A DNA stretch of 64,000 nucleotides, from the NCBI RefSeq assembly GCF_002706745.1, contig NZ_CP017702.1, forward strand, positions 558,001-622,000, written 5' to 3'. The notes beneath the pieces are model-generated. The model was not told the DNA's origin. It was given only the letters and a program-made list of their open reading frames with translations, and searched no databases. Below, in pieces: positions 27,246 to 35,539 of the stretch (its first letter is position 1; every line of letters starts with the position of its first letter). Origin of the DNA: Companilactobacillus farciminis KCTC 3681 = DSM 20184 (GTDB lineage: Bacteria > Bacillota > Bacilli > Lactobacillales > Lactobacillaceae). The position numbers were made by a program, and so were the translations under genes.

Positions 27246-27283
27246 GTCGTCAACAAGAATATACTTGTTTGACGGCTTTTTTT
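27246..27283 (+). terminator. Terminator of the tRNA-Tyr/tRNA-Gln unit
   Basis: GTCGTCAACAAG pairs with CTTGTTTGACGGC and is followed by seven T. Confidence 0.88.
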
Positions 27284-27290
27284 ATTCCAC

Positions 27291-27318
27291 AAAGAAAAAA
27301 CACCGACGATTGTCGATG
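27291..27318 (-). terminator. Terminator of pnuC
   Basis: On the minus strand, CATCGAC-AATC-GTCGGTG is followed by TTTTTT. Confidence 0.75.
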
Positions 27319-27321
27319 TCT

Positions 27322-27336
27322 AAGTGACTACACGAT
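27322..27336 (+). repeat. Inverted repeat flanking pnuC, 3' side
   Basis: AAGTGACTACACGAT is the exact reverse complement of 28227-28241. It lies just upstream of the pnuC terminator in the transcript. Further partial matches (TTGCTT, ACGG) continue inward, so it may be a decayed inverted copy of the pnuC leader. Confidence 0.75.
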
Positions 27337-27379
27337 GGATAATTGCTTTTGACGGTTATATTGAGTGTTTCAAATAATC

Positions 27380-28168
27380 TTATTGGTCGCTAGGTTTAAA
27401 CCACAGATAAGCGCCGTAAATGGCATTGATCAACATGATTATTTGTAGAACGAACATCGAAGTGGAAGCAGGACTAACTACTTGCAATTGATTGAACCAG
27501 ATGATGACATTGATGACATCAAGCGTGATCCAAGCAATCCACTGGGAACGATAACCATAAGTCATTAGAACTTGTCCAACAATTCCTAATGGCAAAAGAG
27601 TAGCATCCAAGTAAATTTGGACACCATTCAAATGTTTACTGAAGAATAAAACGATGAAATAAATAATAAAGGTCGCCAAGAACCAGAAAATTCCTTCACG
27701 CCAAGTTAATTTGCGAGAACTTACTTCTTCTTGGTCAGCTTGGGTAATCTCACGATGCCAAACCGAAAGACCAACGAATTGCATAATTAAGTAAAATGAC
27801 TGCGAAGCGATATCGCCAATTAAGCGGTTGTTGATGGCAATAATTAGCCACACTACACAACCTAAGACGCCCCAACTATAATTAGTCAAACGACCTTGGT
27901 CAACTAGGATTAGATTCAAAACAACGGAAGTACCAGTGATGACACCAATCCAGCCGGAGAATCCAAAATCTTTTCCTAAGATAAATGAAGCCCAAGTTGC
28001 TAGAAGCATAATGGTCATCATGATTTTAGTCGTCTTTTTGAGAGTCTTTAATTCGTGCACATTACGTTGCAAGTTGAATACTTGTCCGAGTGCATTTGGC
28101 AAATCTCTTAATGCAGTTGAAAAACGTTCAGTGAAACTACTATTTGAATTATTGGAATAATTATCCAT
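27380..28168 (-). CDS. pnuC: Nicotinamide mononucleotide/riboside transporter PnuC
   Basis: A 262 aa membrane protein with 7-8 helices. The family pattern is a cytosolic N-terminus, then FSGWIGVITGTSVVLNLILV, SWGVLGCVVWLIIA, and QSFYLIMQFVGLSVW. PnuC passes NAD precursors such as nicotinamide riboside by facilitated diffusion. With pncB and nadE at 33-35 kb it gives two routes of NAD salvage. It has a near-consensus promoter (28249-28277) and a ~75 nt structured leader. AGGAGA lies 10 nt before the ATG. Confidence 0.92.
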   Translation of the reverse strand: MDNYSNNSNSSFTERFSTALRDLPNALGQVFNLQRNVHELKTLKKTTKIMMTIMLLATWASFILGKDFGFSGWIGVITGTSVVLNLILVDQGRLTNYSWGVLGCVVWLIIAINNRLIGDIASQSFYLIMQFVGLSVWHREITQADQEEVSSRKLTWREGIFWFLATFIIYFIVLFFSKHLNGVQIYLDATLLPLGIVGQVLMTYGYRSQWIAWITLDVINVIIWFNQLQVVSPASTSMFVLQIIMLINAIYGAYLWFKPSDQ

Positions 28169-28179
28169 GTGATAAAAAA

Positions 28180-28243
28180 TCTCCTTATTTGTTTTTAGAC
28201 AGCCGTAACGGAAGCAACGCTGTTAGATCGTGTAGTCACTTGC
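28180..28243 (-). promoter_or_regulatory. Structured leader of pnuC, candidate riboswitch
   Basis: The predicted transcript begins near 28242 with AAGTGACTACACGAT. It is followed by a hairpin (ACAGC ... GCTGT enclosing CCG-TTA-CGG) and an AAGGAG ribosome site. pnuC genes in lactic acid bacteria can be under an NAD+-sensing riboswitch; I cannot confirm that this is one. The first 15 nt are complementary to the end of the 3' UTR. Confidence 0.4.
28227..28241 (+). repeat. Inverted repeat flanking pnuC, 5' (promoter) side
   Basis: ATCGTGTAGTCACTT, exact reverse complement of 27322-27336. It lies at the predicted 5' end of the pnuC mRNA. Confidence 0.75.
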
Positions 28244-28248
28244 AAATT

Positions 28249-28277
28249 AGAATATACTGATAAGTTTTTTATGTCAA
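28249..28277 (-). promoter_or_regulatory. Promoter of pnuC
   Basis: On the minus strand, TTGACA and TATTCT with a 17 bp spacer. Confidence 0.65.
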
Positions 28278-28390
28278 TTGATATAGACCTATTATTGGAT
28301 TTGTTATAATTGTTTTTAGACCAATTCTTAATTTTTTACAAAAATACTGTATAATTAACAGAAGTAATGCTTAAAGGGAGTGCCAAATAA

Positions 28391-29092
28391 ATGAAGGTAC
28401 CAGTATATATACAAATTCACAATGAGATCAGAAAAGAAATCGAATCTGGCAAGTGGGCTGTTGGGGAACGTATCCCGTCAGAAAGACAGCTTTCACAAGA
28501 TTTTGACGTCAGCCGGATGACACTTCGCCAAGCAATCCAAACTTTAGTTGATGAAGGAATTTTACAACGACAAGTTGGATCAGGAACTTATGTTGCTAGC
28601 AGCAAGGTTCAAGAAAAAATGTCAGGAACGACTAGTTTTACCGAAATTACTGAAAGCCAAGGTAAGAAGCCTTCAAGTAAGACGGTTTCTTATCATGTGG
28701 CCGATCCATCAATCAGTGAATTAGAAAAATTAAAATTAAAAGATGGCGATCAAGTTTTGCGAATGGAAAGAATTCGTTATGCTGATCAACAACCAATTTG
28801 TTTTGAAGTGGCGACTATCCCGATAGAAATTGTCAACACTTTGAACAAAAAAGACATAACGTCTTCACTTTATAAAGCACTTGAAGACAAAGCTGGGTTA
28901 AAATTAGGTAACGCCACGCAAACTGTTTCAGCTATTTTAGCTTCGGAAAAAATCGCTAATTTCTTGAATGTTAAGCGTGGTTCAGCAATTTTACGTGTTC
29001 GCCAAGTGACAACTTTGGATGATGGTAGACCATTCGAATACGTTCGTTCACAATATGCTGGAGATCGTTTTGAATTTTATCTAGAAAGATAG
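28391..29092 (+). CDS. GntR/HutC-family transcriptional regulator
   Basis: A 233 aa repressor-type protein with an N-terminal winged helix (GERIPSERQLSQDFDVSRMT, then LRQAIQTLVDEGIL, residues about 25-65) and a C-terminal UTRA ligand-binding domain (about 85-228, ending GRPFEYVRSQYAGDRFEFYL). This fits the YvoA/NagR-like subgroup that binds phosphosugars. No sugar catabolic gene is adjacent, so the effector and targets cannot be told from context. GGGAG lies 9 nt before the ATG. Confidence 0.87.
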   Translation: MKVPVYIQIHNEIRKEIESGKWAVGERIPSERQLSQDFDVSRMTLRQAIQTLVDEGILQRQVGSGTYVASSKVQEKMSGTTSFTEITESQGKKPSSKTVSYHVADPSISELEKLKLKDGDQVLRMERIRYADQQPICFEVATIPIEIVNTLNKKDITSSLYKALEDKAGLKLGNATQTVSAILASEKIANFLNVKRGSAILRVRQVTTLDDGRPFEYVRSQYAGDRFEFYLER

Positions 29093-29171
29093 ATAATCAA
29101 TTTCTTTAAAATTAGATTTAAGGTAAGATATAACCTACACACGTTTTAAATTTTTAAACTGGGAGTCACTT

Positions 29172-30566
29172 ATGCAAAGCTTTATAAAAAAGTATAGTAT
29201 CTTCTTGATGCTGTACATTATCTTTCAACCAGTATTAGATGCTGTTACTGGTACGATGATGCGTTTTAACATCAATATTACCTTCGGGGTATTGATCAGA
29301 ATGATCGTCATGGCAATAACGGTGTTCTACATATTATTGTTCTTGATTTTGAATCGAGATAATAAACACGGATTTCGAATAATGGGTTACTTTGTCGTCT
29401 TGGCGATTGTTTCGGTCATTAATTTGGTCGTCAATTACAAGACGAAGACATTATTTGTTCCGTCATTGGAAATTACGACTTTAGCAAAGAGTTTGTATTA
29501 TCCAATTATGTTGCTCGGATATTTTTATGCTTTTGAGGAATTAGCTGAAGATAGGATCATCAATCGTTTCTTCCCCAAAGTTGTCTTTATCGCGGTCAAC
29601 ATTATCAGTATCATCATGATTGTGGCTCACTTTACTAATACTAGTTTCAGTTCATACTCATACTACAAATTAGGAGAGAGTGGTTGGTTCTTCGCAGCCA
29701 ATGAATTGAGTGCGATTGTCTCAATTTCTTTCCCAATTATGATTTGGTACGCACTTAAGAAAATTAATACTTGGTCAAGAATTTATTACTGGTTAACAGT
29801 CGTTGTTGCAATTTATTCAGCTCTGTTGATTGGAACAAAGGGTTCATTATTAGCTATCATCTTTGGAATCTGCATGGCAATTTTAGCTACAGCAATTCAA
29901 TTTTTCCAAAACGGCGGTCAACGCAAGTTTAAAGCAGGAATCGCCGCTATGCTAGTTATAACGCTTGGTGGAATTTTTGCCGCATATCCTGCAATGGCTG
30001 TTTCTAGAACTGCTGAATTGCACAGTGATATGATTAAGTACAAGAAAAAACAAGCTAAGACAAAAAAAGGTATCACTAAAGATCAGAAGAAATACGTCGA
30101 AACTAATAAGACTGTTTCTTACTTATTCAGTGGTCGGACAGTTTACTTTGAAAATGCCGCACACAACTTCTCCAAAGCAACGCCTGCACAAAAGGCCTTT
30201 GGAATGGGTTATGCTACAAACTTCAAGAAAGTAAAACAAGCTAAGTTGGTTGAAATGGATTATGTCGATATCTTCTTCCAATTTGGTTTTATCGGAACCA
30301 TCGTTTACCTAGCACCATTAGCTTATTGCTTGATTTACCTAATTGGAGCTTTCCTTAGAAAATTCAAGTACATGTGGTCATTTAAATGGGCAATGTTAGT
30401 AGCTAGTGTCGCTGTAGGATTCGGAATGGCTTTGATGACCGGACACGTTATTGAAGCACCTTCTGTAAGTATTTATTTCGTAACCATTTTGAGTTATGCG
30501 ATGTTGAATGCTCGAATCTTCTTAAGAACTGGTGAAGATCCTTATACAATTGATGTAGAAGAATAA
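29172..30566 (+). CDS. O-antigen ligase/polymerase-like membrane protein
   Basis: A 464 aa protein with about 12 hydrophobic segments and one large hydrophilic loop (about residues 280-345, Lys-rich). It has the general pattern of the O-antigen ligase/WaaL-Wzy superfamily: SGWFFAANELSAIVSISFPI in the middle and GTKGSLLAIIFG after it. Such proteins in Gram-positives polymerise or transfer undecaprenyl-linked glycans to the wall. No capsule cluster is beside it, but tagA and a GT4 enzyme follow after the A3-A4 repeat unit. The specific product is unknown. Confidence 0.7.
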   Translation: MQSFIKKYSIFLMLYIIFQPVLDAVTGTMMRFNINITFGVLIRMIVMAITVFYILLFLILNRDNKHGFRIMGYFVVLAIVSVINLVVNYKTKTLFVPSLEITTLAKSLYYPIMLLGYFYAFEELAEDRIINRFFPKVVFIAVNIISIIMIVAHFTNTSFSSYSYYKLGESGWFFAANELSAIVSISFPIMIWYALKKINTWSRIYYWLTVVVAIYSALLIGTKGSLLAIIFGICMAILATAIQFFQNGGQRKFKAGIAAMLVITLGGIFAAYPAMAVSRTAELHSDMIKYKKKQAKTKKGITKDQKKYVETNKTVSYLFSGRTVYFENAAHNFSKATPAQKAFGMGYATNFKKVKQAKLVEMDYVDIFFQFGFIGTIVYLAPLAYCLIYLIGAFLRKFKYMWSFKWAMLVASVAVGFGMALMTGHVIEAPSVSIYFVTILSYAMLNARIFLRTGEDPYTIDVEE

Positions 30567-30571
30567 TAAAA

Positions 30572-30611
30572 AATTCCTGTTAGAATTTATTTTCTAACGG
30601 GAATTTTTTTG
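30572..30611 (+). terminator. Terminator of the O-antigen ligase-like gene
   Basis: AATTCCTGTTAGAA pairs with TTCTAACGGGAATT and is followed by a T-run. Confidence 0.9.
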
Positions 30612-30619
30612 TGTAAGGA

Positions 30620-30789
30620 TGCCGTCGTCCGCAAAAGCCCTGTGATTGGCTGGAACGCTGCCGACACAACTTGGAGCCTTTGCTAAGCCCAAGTTCGGGC
30701 AAAGTCTTCAAGATTAGTCTTATTCTAAGCAACAAGTTGCTAAGAATAATTTGGCGGCTGAGCCATCACAGGGCTTTTGCTCCCGACTA
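30620..30789 (-). repeat. Interspersed structured repeat, copy A3
   Basis: Outer arms of the A1 type (CAAAAGCCCTGTGAT with ATCACAGGGCTTTTG). The inner stem is altered on both sides relative to A1: TTATTCT-AGCAAC with GTTGCT-AGAATAA where A1 has TTTCACT-AGCGAT. These are compensatory changes. Confidence 0.85.
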
Positions 30790-30967
30790 AATTTCAATTT
30801 CTATTTGGATAGAATTAGACACATACTTTCTGAATAAGTACTCTATTTCTTTGTAACACTACATAAAAAAAGAGGGTACTATTAAGACCACAGCAATACA
30901 CTGCAATTCCAATAATATCCTCTATTAATTTCTGAAGTAATTTATATAAAGATAGAAACCACTATCA

Positions 30968-31141
30968 AGTCCGGAATAGCGAAGAAAATTGGCTCAAATG
31001 TGAAATTTCTCTTGGCAATTTATTGCCTAGTGAAAGGTCGAGCTTGAAGACTTTGCCCGGTTTTGGTCTTAGCAAAGGCTCCAAGTCGTGCCCACATTGT
31101 TCCAGCCAAATTTTCTTTGCTATGGAGGACGAAATATTTCC
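30968..31141 (+). repeat. Interspersed structured repeat, copy A4
   Basis: Outer arms of the A2 type (ATAGCGAAGAAAATTGGCT with AGCCAAATTTTCTTTGCTA). The inner stem has GGCAAT with ATTGCC. The second hairpin keeps CTTTGC/GCAAAG. Confidence 0.85.
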
Positions 31142-31165
31142 ACCAACCAAAGTTAAGAAAGAACC

Positions 31166-31894
31166 TTATTTCATGTTTTTCTTTTCTTTATTGATCATAT
31201 TCATATACTTAGGAATTGCCATCATACGACCAATTCTTGTTGGTTCGGTTACTAAACGATAGAACCATTCAAGATTGAGCTTTTGGAAGACCTTGGGAGC
31301 GCGTTTCTTAGTTTCTGAGAAGACGTCGAAACTACCACCGACACCGATCCAAATAGCGTTAGCTTGTTTACGATACTTGTCGATAAAGAATTCTTGCTTT
31401 GGTGATCCTAAGGCTACCAAAACAACATTAGGCTTTTTAGCAGCGATTTCTTCGATAATTGGTGCATCGTCTTTGAAATATCCATCGTGATAACCAACTA
31501 AGTTAACTTGAGGATATTGTTTTTTGATTTTTTTAGCGCTGGCTTCGATGACTTCCGGTTTAGCACCCAGCATGTAAAGTTTTAATTGTTTGCGATTAAC
31601 AGCTGAAATTAGGTATTCTAAAGTATCAAAACCAGTAATTCTTTCATGGAGAGGAGTGCCTAGACTCTTGGCTCCTTTAATGATTCCGATACCGTCAGGG
31701 ATGACATAATCAGCATTATTGATAATTTTTGAAAAATTGCTATCTTTTCTGGCCGATAGAACAATTTCAGGATTAGGTGTTACGATGAATCTGTTAGCTT
31801 TAAGGTCTAAATCGTCATCCAAATATTTGTGGAATTGTTTAGCGGTAAAGTTGTCAAATTCTGTACCTAAAATATTTACTCTATTTTTGTGCAT
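31166..31894 (-). CDS. tagA: WecG/TagA/CpsF glycosyltransferase
   Basis: A 242 aa GT26 enzyme. It has TPNPEIVLSARKD near the N-terminus (catalytic region), DYVIPDGIGIIKGAK, LYMLGAKPEVIEAS, and VALGSPKQEFFIDKYR. TagA adds N-acetylmannosamine to undecaprenyl-PP-GlcNAc, the first committed step of wall teichoic acid linkage-unit synthesis. The start at 31894 (MHKNRVNILG) has AAAGGAG 5 nt upstream. Its divergent neighbour starts 58 bp away. The other tag genes are not in the window. Confidence 0.9.
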   Translation of the reverse strand: MHKNRVNILGTEFDNFTAKQFHKYLDDDLDLKANRFIVTPNPEIVLSARKDSNFSKIINNADYVIPDGIGIIKGAKSLGTPLHERITGFDTLEYLISAVNRKQLKLYMLGAKPEVIEASAKKIKKQYPQVNLVGYHDGYFKDDAPIIEEIAAKKPNVVLVALGSPKQEFFIDKYRKQANAIWIGVGGSFDVFSETKKRAPKVFQKLNLEWFYRLVTEPTRIGRMMAIPKYMNMINKEKKNMK

Positions 31895-31952
31895 GGCGTT
31901 CTCCTTTAATGTATTATTATACACGAGAAAGATTAATTTGAGAGGTGTCAAA

Positions 31953-33029
31953 ATGCGCGTTTTACATATTAATGCCGGTAATGAAGACGGTGGAGCAAGA
32001 ACTTATATTATTAGCTTAATGAAAGGTCAAAAGAATATTGGAGTTGAAAGTACTCTGTTGACTTTCCAAAGAGGTCCAGTTTCAAAGATGGCTAAGGAAA
32101 ATGGGCTAAGTGTTTCAGTGATTGAGCAAAAGCAACGTTTTGACTTGTCTATTTTGAAACCACTGATCAAATATATAAATAATAATAATTTTGATATTGT
32201 TCATACTCATGGACCACGTGCTAACTATATTTTTTCCTTAATTCGGAATAAAGTTAACGCTAAATGGGTTATTACAGTCCATTCTGACCCTCGTATCGAC
32301 TTTTCAGGTCTTAGAGGTTCAGTTATGCTCAAATTAAATCTGCACGCTCTAAAGAAGGCTGATTTGCTTTTTTACGTCAACCCCGATTTGGAAGAATACT
32401 TTGAATCGTTGAAAATTCCGACTGGTAAAACCTTTGAAGTTTTTAATGCGATTGATTTTACAGGAATTAATCCAACCTTTAATCGACAATCTACTTTTAG
32501 TTTATTGGAAGTAGCAAGGTTGGTTGATGTTAAAAATCATAGATTGCTATTGAATGCATTAAGCAAAGTTGACTTTAATTTCAGATTGACTTTAGTAGGT
32601 GATGGTCCTCTGATGGATGAATTACGAGAGTTAGTGAAGAGTCTGGGAATTAATGATAAAGTCGATTTTGTCGGTTTTAAAGAAAATACTGGTGATTATT
32701 ATCAGGAATGTGATGTTTCTGTTTTGACATCTAAGTCAGAAAGTATGCCAGCGGTATATCTGGAATCAGCAGCTTACGGAAAACCAGTTATTGCGACAAA
32801 CGTTGGAGCTACAAGTAAAATTATTGATAATGAAAATGGATGGTTGGTAGAGTCTGATAATGAGCAGGAATTGATCAGTGCCTTAAATGATGCCCATTCA
32901 TTATGGAAAGATAATAACCTTGATCGTAAAGGACTAACTTTGTACCAAGATGCGCGTGACAACTACTCAATAGAAAAATTAGCTCAAAAAGTAAATGACG
33001 GCTATCAAGCGACTTTGGATGCTAATTAA
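31953..33029 (+). CDS. GT4 family glycosyltransferase
   Basis: A 358 aa GT-B fold enzyme. The N-terminal domain starts MRVLHINAGNEDGGARTYI with DIVHTHGPRANY; the C-terminal domain has the nucleotide-sugar binding EVARLVDVKNHRLLL, and ESMPAVYLESAAYG, the E-x7-E motif. It transfers a nucleotide-activated sugar to a glycan or lipid acceptor, likely a wall polymer given the divergent tagA. ATG 31953 has AGAGGTG 7 nt upstream; a long upstream extension of the frame overlaps tagA and is not used. Confidence 0.87.
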   Translation: MRVLHINAGNEDGGARTYIISLMKGQKNIGVESTLLTFQRGPVSKMAKENGLSVSVIEQKQRFDLSILKPLIKYINNNNFDIVHTHGPRANYIFSLIRNKVNAKWVITVHSDPRIDFSGLRGSVMLKLNLHALKKADLLFYVNPDLEEYFESLKIPTGKTFEVFNAIDFTGINPTFNRQSTFSLLEVARLVDVKNHRLLLNALSKVDFNFRLTLVGDGPLMDELRELVKSLGINDKVDFVGFKENTGDYYQECDVSVLTSKSESMPAVYLESAAYGKPVIATNVGATSKIIDNENGWLVESDNEQELISALNDAHSLWKDNNLDRKGLTLYQDARDNYSIEKLAQKVNDGYQATLDAN

Positions 33030-33071
33030 TGTAAAATAAATTCTGTTAATCAAATTATTAAGGGAGATATG

Positions 33072-34544
33072 ATGACTCAATTTCAAAATGAAGATTTAAC
33101 TTTGCATACTGATTATTATGAACTCAATATGATGTATACATACTGGAAGAAGGGGCTGCACAATCGTCGGGCAGTTTTTGAAGTTTATTTCCGTAAATTG
33201 CCTTTCGATAATGGTTTTGCTGTCTTTGCAGGCCTAGAACATGTGGTTAATTATCTTAAGAACTTAAGTTTTTCAGATTCAGATATCGATTACTTGCGTG
33301 AATATGGGGAATATGATGAAGAATTCTTACGCTGGTTAAAAGATATGCAATTCAGTTGTACAGTGCGTTCAGCTCTAGAGGGAGATTTGGTTTTCAATGA
33401 AGAACCAATTTTCCAAGTTGAAGGACCACTAGCACAATGCCAATTGATTGAAACTGCCGTTTTGAATATGGTTAATTTCCAAACACTTATTGCTACTAAA
33501 GCCGCTCGTATCAAGACTGTCTGTGGCGATGATCCCGTTATGGAATTTGGTTCTCGTCGTGCCCAAGAAGTCGATGCCGCTATTTGGGGAACACGTGCCG
33601 CATACATTGCTGGTTTTGATGCTACAAGTAACGTTTTGGCTGGTAAATTATTTGGTATTCCAATTTCTGGAACGCATGCCCACGCTTTAGTCCAAACTTA
33701 CCGTAATGAATACGATGCTTTTAAAGCTTATGCTACAACCCACAAGAATTGTGTCTTCTTAGTTGATACTTATGATACTTTGAAGAGCGGTGTTCCTAGT
33801 GCTATCAAGGTTGCTCGTGAGATGGGCGACAAGATCAACTTCTTAGGCGTTCGAATCGACTCTGGTGATATGGCTTATATTTCTAAGCGTGTTAGAAAAC
33901 AACTTGATGAAGCTGGATTCCCTAATGCTAAGATCTATGCCTCAAATGATTTGGACGAAAAGACTGTTTTGAACTTGAAGATGCAAGATGCCAAAATTGA
34001 CGTCTGGGGTATCGGTACTAAGGTTATTACAGCCTTTGACCAACCAGCTTTAGGTGCAGTCTACAAGTTAGTAAGTATCGAAGATGCCAAGGGTAATATG
34101 ATGGATACATTGAAACTTTCTAGCAACGCCGCTAAGATTTCTACACCAGGTAAGAAACAAGTTTGGCGTATTACTAACAACGAGAAGAATGACAAGTCAG
34201 AAGGGGACTACGTAACTTTCTGGAATGAAGATCCTCGTGAGCACAATTCACTTTACATGTTCCATCCACAATACACATATATCAACAAGACAGTTGAAGA
34301 TTTCCAAGCTAAGCCATTGCTTCATGACATCTTCGTTAATGGAAAATTGGTTTATGACTTACCAACTGTCAAAGAAATCAAAGACTACTGTGCAGCCAAC
34401 TTAGATTCACTTTGGGATGAATACAAACGTATCTTGAATCCACAAGTTTATCCAGTCGACTTATCTTCAAAACTATACAGTCATAAGATGAAGTATATCG
34501 AGAAGATTAGAAATGATGTAAACAATATTAGATTAGGTGACTAA
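33072..34544 (+). CDS. pncB: Nicotinate phosphoribosyltransferase
   Basis: A 490 aa enzyme that makes nicotinate mononucleotide from nicotinate and PRPP. It has [18 protein letters not shown] at the start, [20 protein letters not shown] (PRPP/nicotinate site), the catalytic-loop histidine region [12 protein letters not shown], and [14 protein letters not shown] take the second of two adjacent ATGs because AGGGAG is then 5 nt away rather than 2. It is followed after 2 bases by nadE in one operon. Confidence 0.93.
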   Translation: MTQFQNEDLTLHTDYYELNMMYTYWKKGLHNRRAVFEVYFRKLPFDNGFAVFAGLEHVVNYLKNLSFSDSDIDYLREYGEYDEEFLRWLKDMQFSCTVRSALEGDLVFNEEPIFQVEGPLAQCQLIETAVLNMVNFQTLIATKAARIKTVCGDDPVMEFGSRRAQEVDAAIWGTRAAYIAGFDATSNVLAGKLFGIPISGTHAHALVQTYRNEYDAFKAYATTHKNCVFLVDTYDTLKSGVPSAIKVAREMGDKINFLGVRIDSGDMAYISKRVRKQLDEAGFPNAKIYASNDLDEKTVLNLKMQDAKIDVWGIGTKVITAFDQPALGAVYKLVSIEDAKGNMMDTLKLSSNAAKISTPGKKQVWRITNNEKNDKSEGDYVTFWNEDPREHNSLYMFHPQYTYINKTVEDFQAKPLLHDIFVNGKLVYDLPTVKEIKDYCAANLDSLWDEYKRILNPQVYPVDLSSKLYSHKMKYIEKIRNDVNNIRLGD

Positions 34545-34546
34545 AA

Positions 34547-35365
34547 ATGAGACCATTGCAAAAAGAAATTATTGAATTTGAACATGCTAAACCAGAAATC
34601 GACCCTGAGGCTGAAATTAGACGCTCAGTTGATTTTTTGAAGACTTACTTAAAACAACACAGCTTTTTGAAAACTTTAGTGTTGGGTATTTCTGGTGGAC
34701 AAGATTCCACATTAGCTGGTAAATTATCAGAAATCGCTATGACAGAGCTTCGTCAAGAAACTGGAGATAATGACTATCAATTCATTGCTGTTCGTTTGCC
34801 TTACGGTGAACAAGCTGATGAATCAGATGCTATGCAAGCTATCGAATGGATGCAAGCTGATAAGGTTGTCCGTGTAAATATCAAAGACAGTGTTGATGCA
34901 ATGGTAAAAGCCGTTGAAGATAATGGTTTAACTATTTCTGACTTTAACAAGGGTAATATCAAAGCTAGAACGAGAATGATTGCTCAATATGCGATTGCCG
35001 GAGATAACAAAGGTGTCGTTGTCGGAACTGACCATGCAGCTGAAAATATCACTGGTTTTTATACGAAATACGGTGATGGTGCTGCTGATGTAACGCCGTT
35101 ATTCCGTCTTGATAAGCGCCAAGGTAAGGCAATGTTAGAGAAATTAGCTGCACCAAAGAATCTTTATGAAAAAATTCCTACAGCTGATTTGGAGGAAGAC
35201 CGTCCAAGTTTACCTGATGAAAAAGCTCTGGGAGTTTCTTATAAAGATATTGACGATTATCTTGAAGGTAAAGATATCGATCCAAAACATGCTGAAATTA
35301 TTGAAAATTGGTATAAGAAGACAGCTCACAAGCGTCGTTTGCCTTATACAGTTTTTGATGTGTAA
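34547..35365 (+). CDS. nadE: NAD+ synthetase, ammonia-dependent
   Basis: A 272 aa single-domain NadE. The ATP pyrophosphatase loop [11 protein letters not shown] is at about residues 49-59, followed by [33 protein letters not shown], and [17 protein letters not shown]. It amidates nicotinate adenine dinucleotide to NAD with ammonia, since no glutaminase domain is present. It completes the salvage line begun by pncB; nadD must be elsewhere. Confidence 0.96.
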   Translation: MRPLQKEIIEFEHAKPEIDPEAEIRRSVDFLKTYLKQHSFLKTLVLGISGGQDSTLAGKLSEIAMTELRQETGDNDYQFIAVRLPYGEQADESDAMQAIEWMQADKVVRVNIKDSVDAMVKAVEDNGLTISDFNKGNIKARTRMIAQYAIAGDNKGVVVGTDHAAENITGFYTKYGDGAADVTPLFRLDKRQGKAMLEKLAAPKNLYEKIPTADLEEDRPSLPDEKALGVSYKDIDDYLEGKDIDPKHAEIIENWYKKTAHKRRLPYTVFDV

Positions 35366-35370
35366 TAATA

Positions 35371-35407
35371 AGTCCAACCAATTTTTCGAATTGGTTGGAC
35401 TTTTTTA
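35371..35407 (+). terminator. Terminator of pncB-nadE
   Basis: AGTCCAACCAA pairs with TTGGTTGGACT and is followed by six T. Confidence 0.92.
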
Positions 35408-35539
35408 TCGGTTTGATTGAATATTTGAATACGCTTAACCCGTTGACAGACAATAACAAACTAATGTCTTAATCAGTTCTATCTAATGAAAATCATATGT
35501 TAGAATTAAACTGTAATCTTTAAGAAGAGGTGTTTAACA

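Larger units (their letters stand above)
30620..31141. repeat. Composite repeat unit 1 (A3 inverted, spacer, A4)
   Basis: About 522 bp made of A3 (minus), a 178 bp spacer and A4 (plus). A ~521 bp unit at 60762-61282 has the same build but lies in opposite orientation. Its spacer, read as reverse complement, matches this one through most of its length (shared AATTCCAATAATATCCTCTA and GTAATTTATATAAA). The outer ends are the inverted TGCCGTCGTCC and GGAGGACGA. It carries no convincing ORF and sits between the 3' ends of convergent genes. Confidence 0.7.

Noticed and set aside
30965..31262. Short frames on both strands in the A4 repeat
   Set aside because: The same kind of frames arise in every copy of the repeat (also 60692-60922 and 61104-61289) from its palindromic arms; they lack ribosome sites.
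31719..31952. 78-codon upstream extension of the GT4 gene
   Set aside because: It overlaps the divergent tagA gene, and the ATG at 31953 has a good ribosome site.
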